Source: Candidatus Kouleothrix ribensis (GTDB taxonomy: Bacteria > Chloroflexota > Chloroflexia > Chloroflexales > Roseiflexaceae). From it: 64,000 nt of DNA. The notes below the pieces were generated by a model, which saw only the letters and a list, made by a program, of their open reading frames with translations, did not search any database and was not told the DNA's origin. A program made the translations under genes and the position numbers. Each line of letters starts with the position of its first letter. The stretch's first letter is position 1. The DNA lies in NCBI GenBank assembly GCA_016722075.1, contig JADKGW010000001.1:1612001-1676000 (forward strand), in the 5' to 3' direction. Positions 8,740 through 17,824 of the stretch are shown piece after piece.

Positions 8740-9253
8740 ACCCGCCGGGCCGGAACGCCAGCTGCCACACCCAGCCGTGCTGGTCGCGGCGGCCATACCA
8801 GACCCCGGCGGTCGGTGCGCAGTTACCGTTATCGTAGCTGTGCGGCTTGAGGTCGATCTTCCCGGCGGTGGTGTACTCGAGGATGGTGCGGATTGGCGCG
8901 CCGTGGCTCACCAGCGCCACACAGCGCAGCGGGCTGTCGTCGAGCTGGCGTAGCAGCTCGGCCGTACGCTCGCCAATCTGCTCGAGCTTCTCGCCGGGCG
9001 CGCCTTCGCGCAGCGCCTCGGCCGGTGTAGCCGGCAGGCCCAGCGCCTGCTCGAGCGCCGCTGCCGTCTGGCGCGTGCGTGTGAATGGCGAGGTGAGCAG
9101 CTGCTCGATGCCCCGGCCAGCCAGCCACGCGCCGGTCTGTACGGCCTCGTGCGCGCCCAGCGGCGTGAGCGGCGGGCCGGGCGGCAGCTGGTAGGGCACC
9201 CCGGTGGTGCGATCAGGCGCGGCGTGGCGCACCAGGTATAATTCGTCGATCAT
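8729..9253 (-). CDS. Histidine phosphatase (phosphoglycerate mutase-like) family protein
   Basis: A 174-residue single-domain protein. It opens with YLVRHAAPDR, the RHG/RHA phosphohistidine loop. SPFTRTRQTAA follows (typical second Arg site), and VSHGAPIRTIL carries the second catalytic His. The family contains phosphatases for small phosphorylated metabolites, SixA-like proteins and mutases, and nothing here selects among them. C-terminal residues after about 145 diverge from family members and contain several Trp residues. It is convergent with the glycosylase gene (11-bp overlap). Confidence 0.88.
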   Translation of the reverse strand: MIDELYLVRHAAPDRTTGVPYQLPPGPPLTPLGAHEAVQTGAWLAGRGIEQLLTSPFTRTRQTAAALEQALGLPATPAEALREGAPGEKLEQIGERTAELLRQLDDSPLRCVALVSHGAPIRTILEYTTAGKIDLKPHSYDNGNCAPTAGVWYGRRDQHGWVWQLAFRPGGFTS

Positions 9254-9551
9254 ACGTGTGTTTTACTACAGCCCAGGCGGCAAACCACGCGGCCGCCGCT
9301 ACAGCTATTGAACATAAAGCTGGTGGGGGTTTGGGGCCGCAGGCCGCTCAAGCGCCCTCGTTCCAATGAAGTGTATTGTACCAGAAGATCGCTGTAACTG
9401 GGGTGATTGCTCTTTCTGGTATAGTTTTGGTACGCAGCATTGCTAGAGATTGCCGATCGCGCTTGCCTGTGTCAGCAAGGTACTTCATTGTTGTTCAGAT
9501 TTGCCATTGCAGCGCGCAAACCCGAACAAGCCCTGGAAGGTAAGTACCACT

Positions 9552-11084
9552 ATGATTATCGGCGACTGGCTCGCGCACCGGGCGCAGCTCACCCCCAATC
9601 GTGTGGCGCTGATCGACACGACCGGCGGCGCGCGCCGGCCGATCAGCTACCGCGCATGGAACCACGCCGCCAACCGCACGGCCACGCTACTGCGCGAGCA
9701 GTTTGGCGTGCGTAAGGGCGACCGCGTGGCCGTGCTGGCTATGAACTGTGTCGAGTACCTCGAGATCTGGTTCGCCTGCGGCAAGCTCGGCGCGATCCTA
9801 CAGAACCTGAACTGGCGGCTGACCCCGGCCGAGCTGGCCGTGCTGCTCGACGACGCCGCGCCCAACCTGCTGATCTACGGCCCCGATTTCGTGGCGCAGG
9901 CGGCCGCGCTGCGCGCACTGCCATGCGGCGTCGCGCACTTCGCCGCGCTCGACCCCGCGCACGCCTGCCCTGGCGATCGCGTGTTTGTGCCGGGCGAGGA
10001 TGTGCCCAGCACGCCGCCACCACCGGTCGAGCTGGCCTGGGACGACCCGTGGCTGATCTGCTATACTGGCGGCACGACCGGGCTGCCCAAAGGCGCGCTG
10101 CTGACCCACCGGGCGATCACATGGAATGCGATTAACACCACCACCAGCTGGGGCCTATGCGCCGACGACGTGGCGATCTTGAACGCGCCGCTGTTTCATA
10201 CCGGCGGGCTGAACGTATTTACCGCCCCACTGGTACATATCGGCGGCACATCGATTGTCTGCCGCACGTTCGACTGCGACCAGGTGTACGATCTGATCGA
10301 CGATGCCGGCGTGACGCTCTTCTTCGGCGTGCCAACCATGTTTATTGCGCTCCAGCAGCACCCGCGCTGGGATGCGGCCGATTTCAGCCGCCTCAAGCTG
10401 ATCATCAGCGGCGGCGCGCCATGCCCGCTGCCGGTGTTCGAGCGCTTCTGGGCGCGCGGGGTCGACTTCAAGACCGGCTATGGCCTGACCGAGGCCGGCC
10501 CGAACACGTTCTGGCTGCCGCCGGAAGACGTGCGCCGTAAGCCGGGCGCGGTTGGCTTCCCGCTGATGCATATCGACGTAAAGATCGTGGCCGCCGATCA
10601 GCGCGAGTGTGCCGCCGACGAGCCGGGCGAGCTGCTGATCCGCGGGCCACACATGTGCGCGGGCTACTGGAACCGCCCGGCCGACAGCGCTGGCGCGATC
10701 GTTGACGGCTGGCTGCACACCGGCGACCTGGCCCGCCGCGATGCCGAGGGGTATTACTGGATCGTCGGCCGGATCAAAGATGTGATCATCTCGGGCGGCG
10801 AGAACATCTACCCGGCCGAGGTCGAGAATGTGCTGGCCGCGCACCCGGCGGTAGCTGCGGCTGCGCTGATCGGCTTGCCCGACGCGACCTGGGGCGAGGT
10901 TGGTTGCGCGGTGCTGGTGGCGCGGCCTGGCCCGCTGCCGGCCGAGGCCGAGATTCTAGCGTTCTGCCGCGCGCGCCTGGCCGGCTACAAGCTGCCCAAA
11001 CGCGTGGTGTTCGCCGAAGCGCTGCCACACACCAGCGCCGGCAAGATCGATAAGATCGCGCTCCAGCGCCGGTATGGCGGCTAA
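9552..11084 (+). CDS. AMP-dependent acyl-CoA synthetase/ligase
   Basis: A 510-residue ANL-superfamily enzyme that activates a carboxylic acid to acyl-AMP and then acyl-CoA. The P-loop-like motif YTGGTTGLPKGALLTHR, GYGLTEAGP, the hinge region TGDLARRDAEGYYWIVGR, IISGGENIYPAEVEN and the C-terminal catalytic Lys in PHTSAGKIDK are all intact. The ATG at 9552 begins the conserved N terminus; codons further upstream in the frame lack homology-like character. It heads a cluster with two alpha/beta hydrolases (gaps 13 and 35 nt), suggesting degradation or processing of a shared acyl or ester substrate. Substrate chain length is not readable. Confidence 0.93.
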   Translation: MIIGDWLAHRAQLTPNRVALIDTTGGARRPISYRAWNHAANRTATLLREQFGVRKGDRVAVLAMNCVEYLEIWFACGKLGAILQNLNWRLTPAELAVLLDDAAPNLLIYGPDFVAQAAALRALPCGVAHFAALDPAHACPGDRVFVPGEDVPSTPPPPVELAWDDPWLICYTGGTTGLPKGALLTHRAITWNAINTTTSWGLCADDVAILNAPLFHTGGLNVFTAPLVHIGGTSIVCRTFDCDQVYDLIDDAGVTLFFGVPTMFIALQQHPRWDAADFSRLKLIISGGAPCPLPVFERFWARGVDFKTGYGLTEAGPNTFWLPPEDVRRKPGAVGFPLMHIDVKIVAADQRECAADEPGELLIRGPHMCAGYWNRPADSAGAIVDGWLHTGDLARRDAEGYYWIVGRIKDVIISGGENIYPAEVENVLAAHPAVAAAALIGLPDATWGEVGCAVLVARPGPLPAEAEILAFCRARLAGYKLPKRVVFAEALPHTSAGKIDKIALQRRYGG

Positions 11085-11097
11085 AACGAGGAGCATA

Positions 11098-11859
11098 ATG
11101 CCGTTTGTCAACGCACGCGACCTGCGCGTCCACTATCTCGAGCAGGGTGCCGGCACGCCGATCATATTCGTGCATGGCAACTGGGCCAGCGCCAGCTGGT
11201 GGGAGCCGACTCTGGCACGCCTGCCGGCTGGCTGGCGCGGCCTGGCCTACGACATGCGTGGGCGCGGCCAGACCAGCGGGCCGGACTCGGACTATAGCGT
11301 CGGCGCGCTGGCCGGCGACCTGGCGGCGTTTATGGATGCGCTAGGCCTCGCGGCTGCGCACCTGGTTGGCCACTCGCTCGGCAGCGCGGTGGTGCTTCAG
11401 CTGGCGCTCGACCAGCCGGGGCGCGCCTGCTCGCTGCTGCTGCTGGCGCCGCCGTGGGTCGACGGCATGCCGCTGATCGAGGGCGCCGAGGCGCGCCAGC
11501 GCGCGCTGAAGGCCGACCCGGCGATGTTCGCGCTGGCGCTCAAGGCCATCGCCCCGGCCGTGCCCGACGACGCCTTCTGGCAGCGGCTGGTGGCCGAGGG
11601 CCACGCGCAACGGCTGGCGGCGGTGCTCGGCAACCTGCCCGCGCTGGCCGAGTGGCGGCCGGGCGATCGGCTGCGCACAATCAGCGCGCCGGCGCTGGTC
11701 GTGGCCGGCGCGCACGACATCCTGGTGACCGACGCAGTGTCGGCGCGCGCGGCCGAGGCGCTGGGCTGCCGCCGCGTGGTGCTGCAAGGCGCCGGCCACT
11801 CACCGAACATCGAGGCACCCGACCAGTTCGTAGCGGCACTCATCGCGCACCTGCAGTGA
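11098..11859 (+). CDS. Alpha/beta-fold hydrolase
   Basis: A 253-residue alpha/beta hydrolase. HGNWASASWW is the oxyanion region, VGHSLGS the nucleophile elbow (Ser), GAHDILV carries the acid residue and GAGHSPN the His. RBS GAGGAG lies 7 nt before ATG 11098. It follows the acyl-CoA ligase by 13 nt and is followed 35 nt later by a second hydrolase of the same superfamily. Family members include esterases, lactonases and C-C bond hydrolases. A specific substrate is not inferable. Confidence 0.9.
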   Translation: MPFVNARDLRVHYLEQGAGTPIIFVHGNWASASWWEPTLARLPAGWRGLAYDMRGRGQTSGPDSDYSVGALAGDLAAFMDALGLAAAHLVGHSLGSAVVLQLALDQPGRACSLLLLAPPWVDGMPLIEGAEARQRALKADPAMFALALKAIAPAVPDDAFWQRLVAEGHAQRLAAVLGNLPALAEWRPGDRLRTISAPALVVAGAHDILVTDAVSARAAEALGCRRVVLQGAGHSPNIEAPDQFVAALIAHLQ

Positions 11860-11894
11860 TAGAACGTACAGATCTAAACGAAGGAGCACCACCA

Positions 11895-12962
11895 ATGGGC
11901 AGCATCCCCACCCTACCTGGCATCACATCGCAGCTGATCGAAACCCCGCGATTGCTGACGCACGTGCTGTTCAGCGGCCCGGCCAGCGGCATCCCGGTGG
12001 TGTTCCTGCACGGGAACGCCTCATCGTCGACGTACTGGGAAGCGACGATGCTCGCGCTACCGGCGCAGTACCGTGCGATTGCGCCCGACCTGCGCGGCTA
12101 CGGCGATAGCGAAGACAAGCTGATCGACGCGACGCGTGGCTACGGCGACTGGGTCGATGATGTGCGTGGCCTGGCCGATGTGCTCGGCCTCACGCGCTTC
12201 CACCTGGTTGGGCACTCGATGGGTGGCACGCTGGTGCTGAACCTGGTGGCCGCCGCGCCAGCGCGCGTGGTCAGTGCCACTGTGGCTGCGCCAGGCTCGC
12301 CGTATGGCTTCGGCGGCACCAAAGGGCTCGACGGCACACCCTGCTATGCTGATTTTGCCGGCTCGGGCGGCGGCGTGGTGAACCCCGAGTTTGCCCGGCT
12401 GATCAGCATTGGCGAGCGCGGCGCCGATAATCCGCAGGCCGCGCCCCGCGTGGTGATGAACAGCTTCTACTGGAAACCGCCATTCCGTGCCGCGCGCGAA
12501 GAAGAGCTGCTGTCGTCGCTGCTGAGCGAGAAGATCGGCCCCGACAAATACCCCGGCGATTTTGTGGCCTCGCCGAACTGGCCGGGGATCGCCCCCGGCG
12601 TCTACGGGCCGGCCAACGCCATGGCGCCCAAATATGTAGGCGAGAGCGTACGCTGCTTGATTGCCGCCGATCCCAAGCCGCCCATCCTGTGGGTACGCGG
12701 CGCCGATGATCAGATCGTGTCGGACAGCTCGTTCTTCGAGTTTGGCACACTCGGCAAATTCGGCATTGTGCCGGGCTGGCCGGGCGACGCGATCTACCCC
12801 GCGCAGCCGATGGTCGGCCAGACGCGTGCGGTGCTTGAGCAATACCAGGCCAACGGCGGCTGGTTCGCCGAACACGTGCTGCCCGATACTGGCCACACGC
12901 CGTACATCGAGCGGCCGGCCGAATTCAATGCCCTGCTGGCCGAACAGCTGGGGCGCGCGTGA
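11895..12962 (+). CDS. Alpha/beta-fold hydrolase (second, longer paralogue)
   Basis: A 355-residue alpha/beta hydrolase with HGNASSSTYW, the elbow GHSMGGTLV, WVRGADDQIVSD (acid) and DTGHTPYIERP (His). It is about 100 residues longer than its neighbour because of a large cap insertion (around residues 135-260). RBS AAGGAG precedes ATG 11895. It is the last gene of the ligase-hydrolase-hydrolase cluster, and a hairpin at 13008-13042 lies 45 nt downstream. An in-frame open stretch extends upstream into the previous gene but is only readthrough. Confidence 0.9.
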   Translation: MGSIPTLPGITSQLIETPRLLTHVLFSGPASGIPVVFLHGNASSSTYWEATMLALPAQYRAIAPDLRGYGDSEDKLIDATRGYGDWVDDVRGLADVLGLTRFHLVGHSMGGTLVLNLVAAAPARVVSATVAAPGSPYGFGGTKGLDGTPCYADFAGSGGGVVNPEFARLISIGERGADNPQAAPRVVMNSFYWKPPFRAAREEELLSSLLSEKIGPDKYPGDFVASPNWPGIAPGVYGPANAMAPKYVGESVRCLIAADPKPPILWVRGADDQIVSDSSFFEFGTLGKFGIVPGWPGDAIYPAQPMVGQTRAVLEQYQANGGWFAEHVLPDTGHTPYIERPAEFNALLAEQLGRA

Positions 12963-13007
12963 GCGCGCTGGCGCGGCCACTGCACCCAGGCTGCCAACAT
13001 CATCACG

Positions 13008-13042
13008 GCGATCCGGCAAAGCTCAAGGCCTTGCCGGATCGC
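13008..13042 (+). terminator. Perfect 12-bp hairpin after the hydrolase cluster
   Basis: GCGATCCGGCAA and TTGCCGGATCGC pair perfectly across an 11-nt loop. There is no T-tract afterwards, so it may be a transcript-end stabiliser or a weak terminator. Confidence 0.5.
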
Positions 13043-13113
13043 TCAACTTCCCGCCTCTAACTCGCGCAACTCCGTACGCAGGGTTTCGATCTGCTCGCGA
13101 GAACACATCGTTT

Positions 13114-13142
13114 TTGCGAACCTGGCCTTCTTCTGCTATACT
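13114..13142 (+). promoter_or_regulatory. Sigma70-type promoter of parB-like gene
   Basis: TTGCGA (13114-13119), 17-bp spacer, TATACT (13137-13142), 91 nt before the start codon. It implies a separate transcript from the upstream hydrolase cluster. Confidence 0.65.
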
Positions 13143-13233
13143 CTGCAACCGAACAAGTGTTTTGCATGCCGGCCGTGAGTCGCGGCGGGCGCTGGTTTGT
13201 GCGCGCCGCGTGGATTGTGCTGCGGAGAAATCA

Positions 13234-14298
13234 ATGAAATTGCTCTACCTTAACCCACGTGTGCTCGAGGCCGACCCAAACGGCGTGCGCGAGGAGCCGG
13301 GCAATGTCGATGGGCTGGCGGCGACGATCGCCGAGCATGGGCTGCTCCAGCCGATCGGCGTCGCCGAGTTCGGCCAGGGCCGCTACCGCGTAATCTATGG
13401 CAACCGCCGCCGCGAGGCCGCGCTGCAGCTGGGCCTCGAGCGCGTGCCGTGTATTATTCTCGACGCCGAAGATCCGCATACGCTGATCCAGCAGCTCACC
13501 GAGAATGTCCAGCGCCAGGATCTGAACGACCTCGAGAAGGCCCGCGCGTTCATGCGCCTGCGTGATCAGCTGGCCGGCGCGCAGCCTCAGAACGAGGGCG
13601 AGCGCGACGAGGCCACCGCCCGCGCGGTCGGCCTGTCGGCCCGCACGGTGCGGCGCTACCTGGGCCTGCTCGACCTGCCCGATGAGATTCAGCAGATGCT
13701 GCGCGCCGGCGATCTGAGTGTCACCCAGGCTCAGCATCTGCGCCGCATCCCTAACCCGCGCACGCAGATCGAGCTGGCGCATGCCGCCGTCGACGAGGGC
13801 ATGTCGGCCGCCGAGCTGAGCCGCCTGTCGTCGTACTTCGCCGCCAACCCGAACCTCTCGCTCGACGACGCGCTCAGCGCGCTTGAGCAGGGCGTCGAGC
13901 TGAAGCGCGAGCTGGTCGGGCAGCCGGCCGCCGCCCCTGCCGGTGGGCCGCTGGGCAAAACCAGCGTGGCCGCAGTTGCGCCACACGATGATGATAGCGA
14001 TCTATGGGACGATGAAGAATTGCCGCAGGATGATGCCGGCTTCCTGAGCGTTGAGGATGAGACGCTCGAGAACCAGCCGAAGAATAAGGCACGCGTGTTC
14101 CGCATCCGCTCGCTCGACCAGATGCTCGACGAGACCGACCGGCTGGCGCGTGCGCATGTCGAGGGCGACCTGGTCAAGTGGGTCAAGAGCGACACCGCCG
14201 CGCCGATGAAGGTCGGGCTGCTGCTCAAGCAGGTCGAGTCGCTGGCGCGCGCGCTACGCCAGCTCGCCAGCCAGCAAGGCTGGGAGTACGACGAGTAA
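13234..14298 (+). CDS. ParB/Spo0J-family DNA-binding protein
   Basis: A 354-residue ParB-family protein. The N-terminal ParB/Srx fold has HGLLQPIGV, the box YGNRRREAALQLG (G-x-R-R-R in place of GERRxRA) and the ENVQRQDLNDLEKA motif. A helix-turn-helix KorB-like domain follows (ARAVGLSARTVRRYLGLL, then LSVTQAQHLRRI). The last 130 residues are acidic then basic and unlike the standard ParB dimerisation tail. No parA gene is adjacent, so this is either an orphan chromosomal segregation protein or a transcriptional/nucleoid regulator of Noc/KorB type. The gene has its own promoter and ends before a hairpin. Confidence 0.85.
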   Translation: MKLLYLNPRVLEADPNGVREEPGNVDGLAATIAEHGLLQPIGVAEFGQGRYRVIYGNRRREAALQLGLERVPCIILDAEDPHTLIQQLTENVQRQDLNDLEKARAFMRLRDQLAGAQPQNEGERDEATARAVGLSARTVRRYLGLLDLPDEIQQMLRAGDLSVTQAQHLRRIPNPRTQIELAHAAVDEGMSAAELSRLSSYFAANPNLSLDDALSALEQGVELKRELVGQPAAAPAGGPLGKTSVAAVAPHDDDSDLWDDEELPQDDAGFLSVEDETLENQPKNKARVFRIRSLDQMLDETDRLARAHVEGDLVKWVKSDTAAPMKVGLLLKQVESLARALRQLASQQGWEYDE

Positions 14299-14322
14299 CG
14301 TGGTATTGCTCACATATGGGCG

Positions 14323-14349
14323 GCGTTTCCGCGCACAGCGCGGAAACGC
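14323..14349. terminator. Perfect 12-bp hairpin between convergent genes
   Basis: GCGTTTCCGCGC, loop ACA, GCGCGGAAACGC. Flanking GGGCG/CGCCC can extend the stem. It lies between the parB-like gene and a minus-strand membrane protein and could terminate either side; no T-run. Confidence 0.6.
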
Positions 14350-14417
14350 TCAACCGCCCGAACCATCGGCAAGGGGCATACTGCCGTGCGGCCATAGCCT
14401 GCCAGGTAGCGGTTACG

Positions 14418-14795
14418 CTACAGCAGCGCGATATTCCAGGCCGCCAGCGCAGCAATTGCCGCCAGCGCGGCCAGTGCGAACATCACCTCGGCCGCCAGCC
14501 GCAGCCGCGCCTGTACGTGCGCAGGGCTGGCACCCACCAGCAGATCGAACATCGCGTAGCAGAACCCCAATGCCATCGCGCCGAAGAAGCCCAGCTCGGC
14601 CACCCCATTGCCACTGATCGCGGCCAGCATGCGGTTGGCGCGCGCGGCCTCGCCCGCTGCGCCGGTGAGCGCCTGGAAGAATAGCCCGGCCGTCAGCGCC
14701 CCAAACACGCCCATCCCGGCCAGCAATCCCAGCCGGTAGAGCCCGGCGCCGCGTACCAGGATGGCCCGTAGCTGGAGCGAGACTATCTTGAACAT
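14418..14795 (-). CDS. Small integral membrane protein, unknown function
   Basis: A 125-residue protein (from ATG 14795, with AAGG 8 nt upstream; a GTG at 14810 is also possible). Three hydrophobic segments are visible: LLAGMGVFGALTAGLFFQAL, ELGFFGAMALGFCYAMF and a C-terminal Ala/Leu-rich helix. Short hydrophilic loops with RANRM and ARLRL separate them. The hydrophobic character in this frame, against arginine-rich low-quality translations in the other frames, is the main evidence that it is real. I do not recognise the family. It is convergent with the parB-like gene and 92 nt from the stop of the metallophosphoesterase gene, which is transcribed in the same direction. Confidence 0.65.
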   Translation of the reverse strand: MFKIVSLQLRAILVRGAGLYRLGLLAGMGVFGALTAGLFFQALTGAAGEAARANRMLAAISGNGVAELGFFGAMALGFCYAMFDLLVGASPAHVQARLRLAAEVMFALAALAAIAALAAWNIALL

Positions 14796-14887
14796 CGTTA
14801 GCACCTTCACAGTTCATTCATCAGCCGGGTGCTGGCGCGGTATTGCCAGCCCCTACTTATAGAACGCTGTTGGATGCTGGCCTAGTC

Positions 14888-17710
14888 TCAGCCAAAAGTA
14901 CGATCTTGGCTCGGCTTCGTAGCAAAGCCGTCGCGCTGGCCTGGTGCGTGCAGCGATCGGGCTGGCAGATCGAGCCGGCGGTGATCCTGCCGGCGCATCT
15001 GGCCCTCCTGCTCGATGTATGGCACCAGCCGCAGCTGCCACTCGTCGCCCTGTGCGATCAGCTCGACGCGCACATAGCTCTGAAGCAGCGGGCGCGCGTC
15101 GTGATTCAGCGCGTTGGTGAAGCCGCTCTGGAGCGCCAGCCGCACATACCGCTGGCGCAGCCATGTCGCCAACCTGCTGTACAGCGCAACCACCGCGTTG
15201 GTGCGGTGGCTCAGCCCAGGCATGCTGGCCGGCTTGGCGGGCGCCCATACAAACTTCTGCATCATCTCGTTCATGGTCGGGAACACATCGTACAGCACGA
15301 CCTCGTCGGCGCGTGCGTCGTCGGTGCTGTCGCGGCCCCACACACCTGGGTGATACACCTTGCGCCGGCTGAGCCGCAGCTGCCCGGCCGCGCGCTGGTC
15401 GAAGTCGATCCAGCCGGCATCCATCGGCGGCGATAGGTATGCACCACCCCCGCCGTTGACAATATGGTACATGGTATGCCGGCCGCCCTGCTCATCGTAG
15501 TAGCTGGCTTCGTAGCGCTGGTAGGCGTGTGTATCGCCGCCCATCACCACGTCGACACGGTGTTTGCGCAGCAGCTCGTAGATCTCGCGCAGCTCGTACG
15601 AGCGCTGCGGCTGTGGGCCAGGGCCGGCTGCCTCAGTGCTGCCGGCGAAGCCGCCATCGACATACAGCGGGAAGCCCAGCACCACGATCACGTAGTCGTG
15701 CGCGCTGCGTGGCTGTGCGCGCAGTGTAGCCAGCCGGCGATCGAGCCAGCGATACTGGATGTGGTCGATCGAGCCGGTGATGCCGTTGTCCAGCCCGAAC
15801 ACCGTCAGCGGCGCGTCGCCAAGCGCCAGCTCGAAGAACGATAGCCGCTGCTGGCTGGCCGGCTGGCCGGGGTAGCCGCCGACTGTGCGCAGCCGGTAGC
15901 GCCGCCGCAGCGCGCCCGCCCGCCGCCGGTCGGCCTGCCGCCAGGGCCGCCAGTCCCACGGCAGATCGCGCAGCCGCGCCAGCCGGCCGGGCCGCTGGCC
16001 TAGCCCGGCGTTATAGGTAAAGTTCAGCATGAAGCCATGCATGCTGTCGTACCAGTCGTGATTGCCGGGGATGGCGTAGTAGGGCGACGAGCGATCGAGA
16101 ATCTCGCCCAGCGCGTCGGGCCGGTCGTGCGCGTGCCCATATTCGAACATGCGCCCGTGTTTGTCGCGTGGCGCATTCGGCCGGTAGAACGCCCGTTCGT
16201 AGTCGAAGATCTCGCCGCCGGGATAGATCACATCCGAGCTGATGATTGTGAAGTCGATCGACTCGGGATCGTCGGCGCTGGCGGTCGGGTCGATCAGCTC
16301 GCGCAGCAGCTGCTCGTCGCTCGCCGGTGCCGATCGGCGGGCCTGCGCTCCGCCGATCAGCGCGCGCGCGGCACCATGGCGGCGGTTGGTTGGGTACAGC
16401 TGGCTGTCGTCGCCCTCGCCAGGGTCGCCGATCACATCGAAGCGCACCACCTGCGCCGGCAGCGCGCCGGCCAGTGGCGCAATCACGGCATGCTCGGCAA
16501 CCTGTTCGATCAGCTGATCATCGGCGGCGGCGCCGGCAAACAGCGCGCGCAGGTAGGTCACGCGCACAATATCGGCCAGTGCCGGCGAGTGGCCGTGGCG
16601 AAACGCGCGCGCCAGCGCGCCCGGCCAGCGCGCCGGGTTGGCCCAGATCATGCCGTGCGCCTCGGGCGGGCGGTTGCGATAGAGCACGGCGCCGGCGCCC
16701 ACCAGCAGGCTCACCACGATCGCGCCGGCCTGGAGCGGCCCGGCCAGCCAGGCCAGCGGCCGGCCCGGCCCGGCCAGCCCAACCAGCACGATCAGCGCGG
16801 TGCTGGCCAGGGCCAGCGTCTGGAAGAAGCCATAGCCCCGAAAGCTATAGCGCAGGTGTGGCATGGCCACGCGCCAGTTCGGCGGGTCGAGCCACGAGAA
16901 GCCGCGCGCCTGGTTGAGCCGCCGCAGGAAGTAGAGCGTGAGGTACGCGATCGACACGAGCGTCCAGACGAACGCAAGCAGGTTCAGGCCGGCTGCCAGC
17001 GTCTGCTGCGGATCGAGCAGGCCCCCGACGCGCACGGCCATGATCAGCGGCACGGCGATGCCGATCGCCACCACGTTGAACAGCACCAGCGTCTGCAACG
17101 CCACCAGCAGGCTGTCGCGCCAGCCATACCGCAGCATGTCGCCGCTGCGCACACGCCGGCGATGCTCGCGGTACAGCGTCAGGCCACCGCAGACGGCCAT
17201 ATTGCCGAGCAGGAACCGGCGTACCGTCAGCAGGTCGACCGGGCGGGCAATGCTGTCGCTCTCGCTGATCGGCAGCGTGATGATCAGGCCCAGCGCGGCC
17301 AGCGCCAGCGCCCCGCTCAGCGCCCCGGTGGCCAGCCCGCGCACACGCATGCGCCCGATCGACTGATAGAACAGCGGTGAGAGCTCGAGCTCGAGCAGCA
17401 GGATCAGCGTCGCAATGATCAGCCAGCCGAACGCCGCCGATTGCGTGGCGGCGTACACCCGCTCGCTGGGCAGTGGCGGCAGCAGTGCGATCGTCACAAC
17501 CATCACAACCAGCAGCAACCAGCTGGCCGCATCGCTCCAGCGCTGCAGCCGCTGCTGCTGATCTTCGAGCGCGGCGTCGGGCGCAGAGCGGCTCATGCGC
17601 GCCAGCCTGGCCGCCAGCGCGTTGATTCGCCGCTCGAGCAGCACGAACTCGGCCGCCCATACCAGCAGCATGGCGCTCATGAGCGCCGCCCAGATCAGTA
17701 TGGCACGCAT
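14888..17710 (-). CDS. Polytopic membrane protein with metallophosphoesterase domain
   Basis: A 940-residue protein. About ten transmembrane segments occupy roughly residues 1-345, with a predicted coiled, charged stretch between the first two. The remainder is a calcineurin-like phosphoesterase with metal-binding blocks FDVIGDPGEGDDSQ, IISSDVIYPGGEIFDYER, AIPGNHDWYDS and VVMGGDTHAYQRYE. All the usual D, N and H ligands can be placed, so the enzyme is probably active. Whether the domain is cytoplasmic or extracytoplasmic depends on the exact number of helices. The substrate is unknown; related domains act on nucleotides, phospholipids or phosphoproteins. It is divergent from tgt, with 114 nt between the starts. 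Confidence 0.85.
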   Translation of the reverse strand: MRAILIWAALMSAMLLVWAAEFVLLERRINALAARLARMSRSAPDAALEDQQQRLQRWSDAASWLLLVVMVVTIALLPPLPSERVYAATQSAAFGWLIIATLILLLELELSPLFYQSIGRMRVRGLATGALSGALALAALGLIITLPISESDSIARPVDLLTVRRFLLGNMAVCGGLTLYREHRRRVRSGDMLRYGWRDSLLVALQTLVLFNVVAIGIAVPLIMAVRVGGLLDPQQTLAAGLNLLAFVWTLVSIAYLTLYFLRRLNQARGFSWLDPPNWRVAMPHLRYSFRGYGFFQTLALASTALIVLVGLAGPGRPLAWLAGPLQAGAIVVSLLVGAGAVLYRNRPPEAHGMIWANPARWPGALARAFRHGHSPALADIVRVTYLRALFAGAAADDQLIEQVAEHAVIAPLAGALPAQVVRFDVIGDPGEGDDSQLYPTNRRHGAARALIGGAQARRSAPASDEQLLRELIDPTASADDPESIDFTIISSDVIYPGGEIFDYERAFYRPNAPRDKHGRMFEYGHAHDRPDALGEILDRSSPYYAIPGNHDWYDSMHGFMLNFTYNAGLGQRPGRLARLRDLPWDWRPWRQADRRRAGALRRRYRLRTVGGYPGQPASQQRLSFFELALGDAPLTVFGLDNGITGSIDHIQYRWLDRRLATLRAQPRSAHDYVIVVLGFPLYVDGGFAGSTEAAGPGPQPQRSYELREIYELLRKHRVDVVMGGDTHAYQRYEASYYDEQGGRHTMYHIVNGGGGAYLSPPMDAGWIDFDQRAAGQLRLSRRKVYHPGVWGRDSTDDARADEVVLYDVFPTMNEMMQKFVWAPAKPASMPGLSHRTNAVVALYSRLATWLRQRYVRLALQSGFTNALNHDARPLLQSYVRVELIAQGDEWQLRLVPYIEQEGQMRRQDHRRLDLPARSLHAPGQRDGFATKPSQDRTFG

Positions 17711-17824
17711 GTGGATGCAGCGTCCTTCTGCTCGTGGCCGATTGACAATCAGCCACGCTCGGGAAATAATGATGCGCGCGCGATCTTCGCCCGTGCATCA
17801 CCAGATTGTGGATCGGTTAGCAAT

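Noticed and set aside
12661..13233. Extension of the parB-like frame over the second hydrolase gene
   Set aside because: It overlaps a well-supported gene in another frame; the promoter and ribosome site at 13114-13234 set the start.
16037..17380. Long plus-strand frame opposite the metallophosphoesterase gene
   Set aside because: Composition typical of an antisense shadow, with no motif.
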